NCBI GenBank assembly: GCA_036490335.1
Contig: DASXEB010000023.1
Coordinates: 186,001 to 250,000, forward strand
Origin: Palsa-1392 sp036490335
GTDB taxonomy: Bacteria > Verrucomicrobiota > Verrucomicrobiia > Chthoniobacterales > UBA10450
Direction of reading: 5' to 3'
Length of the DNA stretch: 64,000 nucleotides
In this document: one piece after another, positions 18,340-26,840 of the stretch
Layout: the number at the start of each line of letters is the position of its first letter
Numbering within the stretch: position 1 is the stretch's first letter
The notes under the pieces: generated by a model
What the model was told of the DNA's origin: nothing
Seen by the model: only the letters and a program-made list of their open reading frames with translations
Databases searched by the model: none
Position numbers and translations under genes: made by a program

Positions 18340-20112
18340 ATGGCCGGAATGAGCGCCAACGCGAACGAAGAAGAACGATATCACGGCGTCGCCGCCGCGC
18401 CCGGCATCGCGCGTGGCCGCCTGCACGTTTTTGCGATCGAAGGCGACGACGTCGTTCGCTATCAGATCGATTCATCGCAAATCAGCGGCGAGATCGCGCG
18501 CTTCGAATCGGCCCTCATCCAGACGCGCATGCAGATTCTCGAGATGCAGCAGCAAATCGCGGAGGCGATCGGCGCGAAAGACGCCGGCATTTTCGACGCG
18601 CACCTGCTCGTGGTCGAAGACCAGACGCTGATCGACGAAGTGCTGCGCAAACTCGAGACCGATCATTGCAACGTCGAGTTCGTGTTCCAGGAAGTCGCGA
18701 ATCGTTACGTCGAATCGTTGTCGAAAATCGACGATCCGTATTTGCGCGAACGCGCGCTCGACATCCAGGACGTGACGCGTCGCGTTGTTCGCAATTTGCA
18801 GGGCAAAGCGCCGCGGCCGTTTCTTTCCGTCGAGGAACCGCACATTCTTCTCGCGCATAATCTCACACCCTCCGACGCCGCGACGATGAACCGCGAACAT
18901 GTCCGCGGCCTCGCGCTCGATCTCGGCAGCCGCACTTCGCACACCGCGATCATGGCGCGTTCGTTAGGCATTCCCGCGGTCGTCGGATTGCACGACGCGA
19001 CCGAGACGCTCGAGTCCGGCGCGGAAGTTTTGCTCGATGGCTACAACGGACTGCTGATTGTTTCGCCTAACGAAAAGACGTCGCGCGAATATGAGGAGTT
19101 CGAGCGGCGCCAGGGCGCGATCGCGGCCCAGCTCGTCAGTTTGCGCGAGACGAAATCGACCACGCGCGACGGCCATCACATCGTTCTATCCGCGAACATC
19201 GAATTGCCGGACGAAGTTAGCGCGGTCATCAGCAACGGCGCGGAAGGCGTCGGACTTTATCGGACGGAATTTCTTTACCTGAATCAAAAAACTTTGCCGA
19301 CCGAGGCGGAGCAATTCCAAATCTACCGCAACGTGGCCGACCGGCTCGCGCCCAATCCACTCATCATCCGCACGCTCGATCTCGGCGGCGACAAAATTTC
19401 CGACGGCTTCGAAAACGGCGACGAGCTGAACCCGTTTCTCGGCTGGCGTGCAATCCGTTTTTGTCTCGAGAACCTCGAGATTTTCAAGGCGCAGTTGCGC
19501 GCGATCCTGCGCGCGAGCGTAAGCGGAAACGTGAAGATGATGTTTCCGATGATTTCAGGTCTCGACGAAATCCGGCGTGGCCACGAGATCGTGGCCGAGT
19601 GCAAAAACGAATTGCACCGCGAAGGAATTGAGTTTGACGACGACCTTGAAATTGGCGCGATGATCGAGGTCCCGACGGCTGCGATACTCGCCGATCGTCT
19701 TGCGCGCGAGGTCGATTTTTTCAGCATCGGAACGAACGATCTGATTCAGTACGCGGTCGCGATTGACCGCACGAACGAGCGCGTCGCTCACCTTTACGAG
19801 CCGAGTCATCCATCGGTTGTGAGGCTTTTGAAAATGGTCGCGGACGCGGCGCGCGCCAACAATATCTGGGTCGGAGTGTGCGGAGAAATGGCCGGCGAAG
19901 TTTTGTTTACGCCGCTTCTCCTCGGGCTCGGGATGGACGAGTTGAGCGCCGGTTCGGTGCTTGTGCCGCGGGTAAAAAGCGCGGTCCAACGGCTGACGAT
20001 GAGCGAATGCGCGAAGTTGTGCGAGGAAGTGCTGCAACTCGACACGCCGTCGGCGATTTTGGCGCGATGCCGCGAGGTCGCGGAACGGAATTATCCCGAA
20101 TTGCTCGCGTGA
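18340..20112 (+). CDS. ptsI: Phosphoenolpyruvate-protein phosphotransferase (enzyme I)
   Basis: Protein of 590 residues. The active histidine is His201 in GSRTSHTAIMARS; EGVGLYRTEFLYL, MMFPMISGLDEI and FSIGTNDLIQYAVAIDR are the PEP-binding and metal-binding motifs of the C-terminal barrel. It transfers phosphate from PEP to HPr. ATG 18340 and ATG 18349 are both possible starts. Two octamer copies are inside the gene, read as SLG and PNE. Confidence 0.95.
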   Translation: MAGMSANANEEERYHGVAAAPGIARGRLHVFAIEGDDVVRYQIDSSQISGEIARFESALIQTRMQILEMQQQIAEAIGAKDAGIFDAHLLVVEDQTLIDEVLRKLETDHCNVEFVFQEVANRYVESLSKIDDPYLRERALDIQDVTRRVVRNLQGKAPRPFLSVEEPHILLAHNLTPSDAATMNREHVRGLALDLGSRTSHTAIMARSLGIPAVVGLHDATETLESGAEVLLDGYNGLLIVSPNEKTSREYEEFERRQGAIAAQLVSLRETKSTTRDGHHIVLSANIELPDEVSAVISNGAEGVGLYRTEFLYLNQKTLPTEAEQFQIYRNVADRLAPNPLIIRTLDLGGDKISDGFENGDELNPFLGWRAIRFCLENLEIFKAQLRAILRASVSGNVKMMFPMISGLDEIRRGHEIVAECKNELHREGIEFDDDLEIGAMIEVPTAAILADRLAREVDFFSIGTNDLIQYAVAIDRTNERVAHLYEPSHPSVVRLLKMVADAARANNIWVGVCGEMAGEVLFTPLLLGLGMDELSAGSVLVPRVKSAVQRLTMSECAKLCEEVLQLDTPSAILARCREVAERNYPELLA

Positions 20113-20163
20113 CGCATTACACAACGATACACATGGTAGCTGGAGCTACACTTTGTCACCACA

Positions 20164-20880
20164 CTATTTTACGTCGCCGAAACGCCGCTGCCGGCGGCCA
20201 AATTCCTTGACCGCGTCGAGCAGATCCTCCTTCCCGAAATCGGGCCACAGTTTCGCGGTCACGTACATTTCCGTGTAGGAAAGTTGCCAGAGAAGAAAGT
20301 TCGAGATCCGCATCTCGCCGGAAGTGCGAATGAGGAGATCGGGATCGGGATAATAGCGGGTGTAAAGATGTTTGCTGAACATCTCGACGTCGATCATCGC
20401 CGGATCGATGTGGCCGCGTTCGACCGCGCGGAGCAGGCTTTTGATGCCGTCGATGATCTCGAGACGGCCGCCGTAACTGAGCGCGAGGATGAGGGTGAGA
20501 CCGTCGTTGCCGGCGGTTTGCTCAATCGATTTGTGCAATTGTTCCTGGCAGGCGCGCGGTAGATCGGTGAGGCGGCCGATCGCCTGGAGGCGCACATTTT
20601 TCTCGGCCAGCTCGGCGGTTTTTTCCTTGAGGAAACGCTCGAGCAATTGCATCAACGCCGCGACTTCGGCTTTCGGCCGCCGCCAATTTTCAGCCGAGAA
20701 CGCGTAGAGCGTGAGGAATTCGATCCGCAGATCGCCGCAGCCTTCGACGCACGCGCGCACCGCCTGTGCGCCTTGTTCGTGACCCTTGATTCGCGGCAGG
20801 CCGCGCTCTTTCGCCCAGCGTCCGTTGCCGTCCATGATGATGGCGACGTGGCGCGGAATGGTTTTGAGCGGAGTGGCCAT
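20164..20880 (-). CDS. uppS: Isoprenyl (undecaprenyl) diphosphate synthase
   Basis: Protein of 238 residues, cis-prenyltransferase family. HVAIIMDGNGRWAKERGLPR is the substrate loop with the catalytic Asp, followed by YAFSAENWRRPKAEV, and RTSGEMRISNFLLWQ near the C-terminus. It makes the C55 lipid carrier for cell-wall synthesis. It lies downstream of purA, whose stop is 10 bases upstream; an octamer directly precedes the ATG. Confidence 0.95.
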   Translation of the reverse strand: MATPLKTIPRHVAIIMDGNGRWAKERGLPRIKGHEQGAQAVRACVEGCGDLRIEFLTLYAFSAENWRRPKAEVAALMQLLERFLKEKTAELAEKNVRLQAIGRLTDLPRACQEQLHKSIEQTAGNDGLTLILALSYGGRLEIIDGIKSLLRAVERGHIDPAMIDVEMFSKHLYTRYYPDPDLLIRTSGEMRISNFLLWQLSYTEMYVTAKLWPDFGKEDLLDAVKEFGRRQRRFGDVK

Positions 20881-20890
20881 CGTTAGGCGC

Positions 20891-22159
20891 TCAAAGCATC
20901 AGCGTCTGCGCGCGCGACGGCCCGACGCTCACGATCGTGAGGCGCGCGCCGGTTAATTCCGCGAGCTTCTGCACGTAGGCGCTCGCTGCGTCAGGCAAAT
21001 CGGCGAGCTTGCGCGCGCGTTCGGTCGAGCGTCTCCAGCCCGGCAACGAAATGTAAACCGGTTCGCAGCGCGCGAGCTGCGCGGCGTCGCTCGGCGGCAC
21101 GGCAATTTTTTTCCCATCGAGACGATAGCCGACGCAAACCTTGATCGGATCGACCTGATCGAGACCGTCGAGATTTGTGATCGCGATCTCGTCGATCCCG
21201 TTGATCATCGTCGCGTAACTCGTCGCGACCGCGTCGAACCAGCCGCAGCGCCGCGCGCGTCCGGTCGTAGCGCCAAATTCGCGGCCCATCTCGTGCAGCA
21301 TCGCGGCGAGCGCGGCGTCCTCGGTTGGGAGCCCGCCTTCTCCGACGCGGGTGGTGTAGGCTTTCATCACGCCGAGCACGCGATCCATGCGATGCGGCGG
21401 TACGCCGGTGCCGGTGCAGGCGCCGCCCGCGGTCGTGTTCGACGAGGTGACGTAGGGATAGGTGCCGTGATCGATGTCGAGAAAAGTTCCCTGCGCGCCT
21501 TCGAACAAAATTTCTTTTCCAGCCTGCAAGGCGCGATGCAAATAGACGACCGTGTTCGCGACGAAAGGCCGCAATTGTTCGCCCGCAGCGAGAAAATCGG
21601 CATTCACTTTAGCGAACGAAATCGGTCGGGCGCCGAGGGCTTCGAGGATGCTGTTGTTCTCGTGCATTTTGTTTTTGAGTTTTTTCGAAAACAAATCGGG
21701 CTGCATCAAATCGGCCATGCGCAGACCGGTGCGCGCGGCCTTGTCGCCGTAGGCGGGACCGATGCCGCGTTTGGTCGTGCCGATTTTGGCGCGGCCTTTG
21801 CGCAGCTCGCGTTGCTCGTCGAGCGCGCGATGATACGGCAGCACGAGATGGGCGCAGTCGCTGATGAGAAGATTTTTTCCGATCTTCACGCCTAACGAAC
21901 GCAGGCCGTCGATTTCGCCGACGAGCGCGACTGGATCGATGACGACGCCGTTGCCGATCACGCAAATTTTTCCGCGCCGCAAAATTCCCGAGGGGATAAG
22001 ATGGAGAATAAATTTCTTGCCAGCGTGAATGACGGTGTGGCCGGCGTTGTTTCCGCCCTGGCTGCGCACGACGATGTCGGCTTTGCCGGTGAGGACGTCG
22101 ATGATTTTGCCCTTGCCTTCATCGCCCCACTGCGCGCCGACCAGAATCGTGTTTGCCAT
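20891..22159 (-). CDS. purA: Adenylosuccinate synthetase
   Basis: Protein of 422 residues, standard length. QWGDEGKGKIIDVL is the GTP-binding loop; GGNNAGHTV, GTTKRGIGPAYGDKAARTG and FEGAQGTFLDIDHGTYP are family motifs. It converts IMP to adenylosuccinate. It forms a likely two-gene unit with uppS. Confidence 0.97.
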   Translation of the reverse strand: MANTILVGAQWGDEGKGKIIDVLTGKADIVVRSQGGNNAGHTVIHAGKKFILHLIPSGILRRGKICVIGNGVVIDPVALVGEIDGLRSLGVKIGKNLLISDCAHLVLPYHRALDEQRELRKGRAKIGTTKRGIGPAYGDKAARTGLRMADLMQPDLFSKKLKNKMHENNSILEALGARPISFAKVNADFLAAGEQLRPFVANTVVYLHRALQAGKEILFEGAQGTFLDIDHGTYPYVTSSNTTAGGACTGTGVPPHRMDRVLGVMKAYTTRVGEGGLPTEDAALAAMLHEMGREFGATTGRARRCGWFDAVATSYATMINGIDEIAITNLDGLDQVDPIKVCVGYRLDGKKIAVPPSDAAQLARCEPVYISLPGWRRSTERARKLADLPDAASAYVQKLAELTGARLTIVSVGPSRAQTLML

Positions 22160-22333
22160 CAGCCTTCGCCAGGTTCGGAGAAAATTAAGTCGACGCGATC
22201 CGCGGCGCGTCCGAAGCGCGGAACAGTAAGGTCACGAGGGGCGGCTGCAAGTCGGTTTTGCGCGAGCCGGACGGACGCGCCGGGCGGAAAAAAAGGTTTG
22301 CAAAGTCTCGGCCGAACTCGTTAGCTCGCCCTC

Positions 22334-22486
22334 ATGCGTACCATCCTGCTTATTATACTGATTCTGCTTTTGATTGGCTCGTTGCCGATGATGCCTTACT
22401 GGGGTGCGGGCGGCGGCTACGGCTGGTATCCGGGCGGCGGACTGGTCATTGTCATTATTTTGATCCTGCTCCTCTGGCGGGTTTGA
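22334..22486 (+). CDS. DUF3309-like small hydrophobic protein
   Basis: A 50-residue protein beginning MRTILLIILILLLIGSLP, then an aromatic/glycine-rich turn (WGAGGGYGWYPGGG) and a second hydrophobic stretch VIVIILILLLW. This two-helix arrangement with a Gly/Tyr/Trp loop is the pattern of DUF3309 proteins, of unknown function. It stands alone, about 175 bases upstream of purA's start on the opposite strand. Confidence 0.75.
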   Translation: MRTILLIILILLLIGSLPMMPYWGAGGGYGWYPGGGLVIVIILILLLWRV

Positions 22487-22554
22487 GGATCACGAATCGA
22501 TTTTCGACTTAATAACCGAGTTCGCTTTTCGTTAGGCGAAATCCAGCGCGTCGC

Positions 22555-23274
22555 TCAATAAAAGAGCGTCGCGAGGCGATCGGCTGGCGGCTCGTGCGGC
22601 GGTTGAACCTTCACCGCAGGCGGCGAAACGCGGCCGCGAAACGTGAGAACGCGATTGCACGCGTAGGTCGCGTCGTCTCCGCGAGGGCCGCGCCCGCGAT
22701 GCGCGGCGATGAATTTTGTCGGGTCGTAGTAGCAACTGAAGTCGCACGGAAACGCGGCGCGGTTGAGGCCGATCTCGAGATTTTTCCGCAGCTCGAAATG
22801 CAGATGCGCGGAATAAAGGCCGTGTGCCGTGCCCATCGTCCCGATCCGCTGGCCGCGCGCGACGCGATCGCCGCGCCGGACGAAGACGGAATTGAGATGA
22901 GCGAAAAGCGCATCGACGGTTTTAATCTCGCCCTGCTCGCGAAATTGATGCCGGACGATGACGACGTTGCCCCAGCCGCGATGCACGTCCTCGGCGAAAA
23001 TAACTACGCCGTCGGCGATGCTGTTGATCGGGTCGTTCAAATCGCTGTTGCCGCCGCCGATTCCGTCCCAGTCTTCGCCCGGATGATGGGCCGAAAATCC
23101 GCGCGCCTTGTAGTAGCCGGCGCCGTCCGGTTTTCCGACCGGAAAATCGAAACGATCCGCGATCGGCGCCGGCGCGCTCGACGACAGAACCGGCCGATCG
23201 AACGCGACCTGCGCGGACAAATCGCCTAACGAAAAGAGAAGCGCGACGCCGGAGAGAACTGCGCGACCGGACAT
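22555..23274 (-). CDS. Secreted M23-family metallopeptidase
   Basis: Protein of 239 residues with an N-terminal signal peptide (about 20 residues, ending near LSAQ). HPGEDWDG supplies the HxxxD zinc ligands and SAHLHFELR the HxH motif, with FAHLNSV between them, so the LytM-type active site is complete. It probably hydrolyses peptidoglycan cross-links or another peptide in the periplasm. It is not obviously in an operon. Confidence 0.88.
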   Translation of the reverse strand: MSGRAVLSGVALLFSLGDLSAQVAFDRPVLSSSAPAPIADRFDFPVGKPDGAGYYKARGFSAHHPGEDWDGIGGGNSDLNDPINSIADGVVIFAEDVHRGWGNVVIVRHQFREQGEIKTVDALFAHLNSVFVRRGDRVARGQRIGTMGTAHGLYSAHLHFELRKNLEIGLNRAAFPCDFSCYYDPTKFIAAHRGRGPRGDDATYACNRVLTFRGRVSPPAVKVQPPHEPPADRLATLFY

Positions 23275-23311
23275 GCGCAGCTTTTAGCGGCGCGTGTGCG
23301 CCGATGGCAAG

Positions 23312-23725
23312 CTAATTCGGCGCGCCCGGCTGCTTGACCTGCAAAACCGGGAGCGGAAAACGCAGTCGCAATTCGTCGCCCAGATAAATCTCGACGTGAT
23401 GCAGCCCAAATTGCTGGAACTGCACGCCGCCAAAATAATGGACATTCGTCGCGTGGCCTTCCATTTCCTTGAGCTCGAATTCGACCTCGGCCTGCGCGAT
23501 CGTCTGCGTGTCGTCGGGTCCGACGATTTTGGAGCGTTGATGAAATTTCCCCGCGCCGCTGCACCAGCGCGTCCAGATGCAGAGGCGCAAATAATTCACC
23601 GGCAGCTTCGGCGTCGGGATGACGTTGAGCACGCCGACGAGCGTCTGCATGCCGTTGAATTCGCAACGCACATCTTCGCAGAGCACACTGCTCTGGAGGT
23701 CGGGCAAAATCACCTCCGCGGACAT
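23312..23725 (-). CDS. Conserved hypothetical protein, DUF6941-like
   Basis: Protein of 137 residues, no signal or membrane segment. It starts SAEVILPDLQSSVLCEDVRCEFNG and is rich in predicted beta strands. The pattern of a short 'CEDVR...G...LVGVL' opening recalls DUF6941, but that assignment is from memory and weak. It is downstream of uppP on the same strand with 24 bases between, so it may be co-transcribed. Confidence 0.6.
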   Translation of the reverse strand: MSAEVILPDLQSSVLCEDVRCEFNGMQTLVGVLNVIPTPKLPVNYLRLCIWTRWCSGAGKFHQRSKIVGPDDTQTIAQAEVEFELKEMEGHATNVHYFGGVQFQQFGLHHVEIYLGDELRLRFPLPVLQVKQPGAPN

Positions 23726-23749
23726 TGGGTGAAGATAGCGCGTTTGTGC

Positions 23750-24616
23750 CTAACGACCAAGAAATCCGCGGCTGAGCGCGACGAAAAGCGCGATCCCGAG
23801 CACGATGCGATAAATCGCGAACGGCGCGAAACCGTGATGCCGCACCCAGCGCAAAAACCAGGCGACGACCGCGAACGCGACAAGAAACGAGATGACGAAA
23901 CCAATCGCGAGCACGAGCCACAGATGGGGCGTCATCGCGAGCGGCGCGATCTCGTCGGTCGCGTGATGCGGGAGCAGCGTTTTCAAAAAATCGTAGCCGG
24001 TCGCGGCGAACATCGTCGGGATGGAAAGAAAAAAGGAAAACTCCAGCGCCGCCGCGCGCGACATGCCAGCGACCTGGCCGGCCGCGATCGTGCACATCGA
24101 GCGGGAAGTTCCAGGAAAAACCGCGGAGAGAATTTGCACGGCGCCGATCCAGATCGCGGCCGGCAATTTCACCTGCTCCATTTTCTCGATCCGCGGCCTA
24201 ACGAAAAGCGCGTCGACCACCCACATGATGACGCCGCCGATCAAAAGCGACGCGGCCATGATGGTGAGGTTCTCGAGATTTTTCCCGATCAACTTCGTGA
24301 GCAAAAATGCCGGCACCGCAGTCACGACAAACGCAATCATGACGAGGCTGAGCGGGTGCGTGAAAAAATTCCGATCGCCGTTTTCGCCGCGCGGAAAGGT
24401 GCGGAGAAATTTGACGATTCGTCCTGCGAAAAACAACGTCAACGCGAGGGTCGCGCCGAACTGAATGACGATGCTGTACATTTTCCAGAAGCCGCTTTGC
24501 AGATCGAGACCGAGGAGCGCTTCGGTGATGCGCAAATGCGCGGTCGAGCTGACGGGAAGAAATTCCGTCAGGCCTTCGACGATGCCGAGGAGCACGGAAA
24601 CGAGGTAATCGTGCAT
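23750..24616 (-). CDS. uppP: Undecaprenyl-diphosphatase (BacA/UppP)
   Basis: Protein of 288 residues with about 8 membrane segments. GIVEGLTEFLPVSSTAHL is the conserved catalytic loop and FPGTSRSMCTIAAG the second. It recycles undecaprenyl pyrophosphate at the membrane, functionally paired with UppS encoded nearby. The stop codon falls inside an octamer and another copy lies just upstream of the ATG. Confidence 0.95.
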   Translation of the reverse strand: MHDYLVSVLLGIVEGLTEFLPVSSTAHLRITEALLGLDLQSGFWKMYSIVIQFGATLALTLFFAGRIVKFLRTFPRGENGDRNFFTHPLSLVMIAFVVTAVPAFLLTKLIGKNLENLTIMAASLLIGGVIMWVVDALFVRPRIEKMEQVKLPAAIWIGAVQILSAVFPGTSRSMCTIAAGQVAGMSRAAALEFSFFLSIPTMFAATGYDFLKTLLPHHATDEIAPLAMTPHLWLVLAIGFVISFLVAFAVVAWFLRWVRHHGFAPFAIYRIVLGIALFVALSRGFLGR

Positions 24617-24650
24617 TGCCTAACGAGTAAAGAACTCGATTCGCCTCGAG

Positions 24651-24989
24651 CTAAATCGCGTCGGCATCGCGCTCGTCGGTGCGAATGCGGATGGCTTGCT
24701 CGACGTCGCACACGAAAACCTTGCCGTCGCCGATTTTGCCCGTCTTGGCCGCCTGCGTGATCACTTCGACGGCGCGCGGCGTGCGTTCGTCGGTCAGGAC
24801 GATTTCGAATTTCACTTTCGGCAAAAAATCGACCGTGTATTCGCTCCCGCGATAAATTTCGGTGTGCCCTTTCTGGCGGCCGAAGCCTTTCACTTCGCTC
24901 AGGGTCATGCCTTCGACTCCGATCTCCGCGAGCGCTTCTTTCACGTCCTCCATTTTGAAGGGCTTGACGATCGCCTCGATTTTTTTCAC
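24651..24989 (-). CDS. glnB: Nitrogen regulatory protein P-II
   Basis: Protein of 112 residues, full length. KKIEAIVKPFKMEDVKEAL, GFGRQKGHTEIYRG and TGKIGDGKVFV are P-II motifs, and the T-loop uridylylation tyrosine is Tyr51. It senses 2-oxoglutarate and ATP/ADP to control nitrogen assimilation. There is no amtB or glnA next to it in this window. It is 34 bases upstream of uppP on the same strand. Confidence 0.96.
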   Translation of the reverse strand: MKKIEAIVKPFKMEDVKEALAEIGVEGMTLSEVKGFGRQKGHTEIYRGSEYTVDFLPKVKFEIVLTDERTPRAVEVITQAAKTGKIGDGKVFVCDVEQAIRIRTDERDADAI

Positions 24990-25030
24990 GCCGGGATATT
25001 ATGACTGGCGAATTAAAGCGCAAGGCGTGC

Positions 25031-26029
25031 TCAATTCTCCGCGGGCGAGAGTGTGGCCAACTCGGCCTGGACCATTTCGCGCACCAGATCGGGAAACGAA
25101 GTGCGCGGCTGCCAGCCGAGCGCGCGGCGGATTTTTTCGCTCGAGCCGACGAGTTGTTGCGGTTCGTTAGGCCGCTCGAAGGCGGCGCTGTGCCGGACGT
25201 ATTTTTTCGAGGGCAAATCGACCACGGCAAAGGCCGCATCGACAAATTCCTGCACCGAATGCGTCGCGCCGGTCGCGACCACGAAGTCGTCGGGCGCGTC
25301 CGCTTGCAGCATCATCCACATCGCCGCGACGTAATCGCGCGCGTGGCCCCAGTCGCGCCGCGCGGAGGTGTTGCCGAGCACGAGTTCGGTCTCGAGGCCG
25401 TGGCTGATGCGGGCGACGGCGCGGGCGATTTTGCGAGTGACGAAGTTTTCGCCGCGGCGCGGCGACTCGTGGTTGTAGAGGATGCCGTTGCAAACAAAAA
25501 GGCCGTAAGTCTGCCGGTAAACGCGTGCCAGTTGCGTCGCGAACGCCTTCGCGCAGCCGTAGGGACTGGCCGGCCGAAGCGCGGTCTCTTCGGTCTGCGG
25601 CGATTCGTTCGTCGCGCCGAAAATTTCCGAGCTGGAAGCGTGATAAAAACGAAGCGGCTGCGTTTGGTCGCGCGAAATCTCGAGCAATCGCAGCGTCGCC
25701 ATCGCGACTTCTTCGCAGGTTGATTCGGGAATTTCAAAACTCAGGCCGACGTGGCTCTGGCCGGCGAGATGATAGATTTCGTCCGGCTGCACTTTGGAAA
25801 AAATGCGCCGCAAAGTGGTACCGTCGGTGAGATCGCCGTAATGCAAAAAGAGCCGCGTCCCGTAGATCGAGTCGTCCGCGCGCAAATGTTCGATGCGCGA
25901 GCGGAGGAGATTGCTCGTGCGCCTGACGACACCGTGAACGGCGTAGCCTTTCGATAGCAGCAGCTCGGCGAGATAGGAACCATCCTGGCCGGTGATGCCG
26001 GTGATGAGGGCGCGTTTCGCTTCCGCCAT
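25031..26029 (-). CDS. gmd: GDP-mannose 4,6-dehydratase
   Basis: Protein of 332 residues. TGITGQDGSYLAELLLSKGY is the NADP-binding loop, YHLAGQSHVGLSFE follows, and YGCAKAF contains the catalytic Tyr-xxx-Lys. SSSEIFGATNESPQTE holds the Thr/Ser/Glu region. It makes GDP-4-keto-6-deoxymannose, the precursor of fucose or rhamnose-type sugars. No fcl or rmd partner is adjacent. Confidence 0.95.
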   Translation of the reverse strand: MAEAKRALITGITGQDGSYLAELLLSKGYAVHGVVRRTSNLLRSRIEHLRADDSIYGTRLFLHYGDLTDGTTLRRIFSKVQPDEIYHLAGQSHVGLSFEIPESTCEEVAMATLRLLEISRDQTQPLRFYHASSSEIFGATNESPQTEETALRPASPYGCAKAFATQLARVYRQTYGLFVCNGILYNHESPRRGENFVTRKIARAVARISHGLETELVLGNTSARRDWGHARDYVAAMWMMLQADAPDDFVVATGATHSVQEFVDAAFAVVDLPSKKYVRHSAAFERPNEPQQLVGSSEKIRRALGWQPRTSFPDLVREMVQAELATLSPAEN

Positions 26030-26219
26030 GTGCGATCAATCCGCGAAGGAGCCGCGCGAGACAAGACCTAAAAAAATCGCCGGATGAGTCGCCACCGTCG
26101 CAGAACGTTTGGCCTAACGAGTCTAACTCTTCGACGGAGTCGGGGCGACCCGCTTGCGTCGACCGACAGCGGCGGCGCGGGATTGTGCAACTCGCGCCCC
26201 GCGCTACAATGGGCGCGCG

Positions 26220-26840
26220 ATGAAAACTGCCCCGCTCGGTCGCGCCCTGCTCGGCGGCGCGATTTGCCTGCTCGCCGCCTGCGCGGAATTGCCTAACGAC
26301 ATCGGTGTCCATCCGCATCGCTCGGTCGCGCAGCTCACACGTAAGGCTTCGCATCATCCCATCACGGCGGTTTGGAACGACGATCCCTCGTTCAAAGGCG
26401 AGCCGCGCATCGTGATCAACCTCACGACGCAGCAGGCATTTTTTTATCGCGGCGGTCTGCTCGTTGGTCAGACGAATATTTCCTCCGGCCGGCGTGCCTA
26501 CGAAACGCCGCCGGGAAAATATCGCGTGATTCAAAAGGACGCGCATCACGTTTCGAACGAGTACGGCGCGTTCGAGAACAATCTGGGCGGCGTGGTGCAG
26601 CGCAACGTCGATTTGAACAAGGACCACCCGTCCGCGGAGAGCCATTTTGTCGGCGCGTCCATGCCGTTTTTTCTCCGCTTCAAGGAAGGCTACGGGATGC
26701 ACGCCGGTTTCGTCCCGCGTTTTCGCGCGTCGCACGGCTGCGTCCGCATGCCGCCGCTGATGGCCGAGCATTTCTTCGACGCGGCGGAAATCGGCACGCG
26801 CGTCGAGGTGATTGAGCCCGGCATCCCGGTCAAACCGTGA
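26220..26840 (+). CDS. L,D-transpeptidase, lipoprotein
   Basis: 206 residues from ATG 26220; an in-frame start at 26154 gives a non-signal extension. The N-terminus is a lipoprotein signal with lipobox LAAC (Cys about residue 20). The YkuD-type catalytic signature SHGCVRMP is near the C-terminus. It probably cross-links peptidoglycan or attaches envelope proteins. Its TGA overlaps the GTG start of the next gene, so the two are translated together. Confidence 0.88.
   Translation: MKTAPLGRALLGGAICLLAACAELPNDIGVHPHRSVAQLTRKASHHPITAVWNDDPSFKGEPRIVINLTTQQAFFYRGGLLVGQTNISSGRRAYETPPGKYRVIQKDAHHVSNEYGAFENNLGGVVQRNVDLNKDHPSAESHFVGASMPFFLRFKEGYGMHAGFVPRFRASHGCVRMPPLMAEHFFDAAEIGTRVEVIEPGIPVKP

Noticed and set aside
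20136..20149. Small hairpin GTAGCT-GG-AGCTAC after enzyme I
   Set aside because: Loop of two bases and no T-tract, so a terminator call is unsupported.
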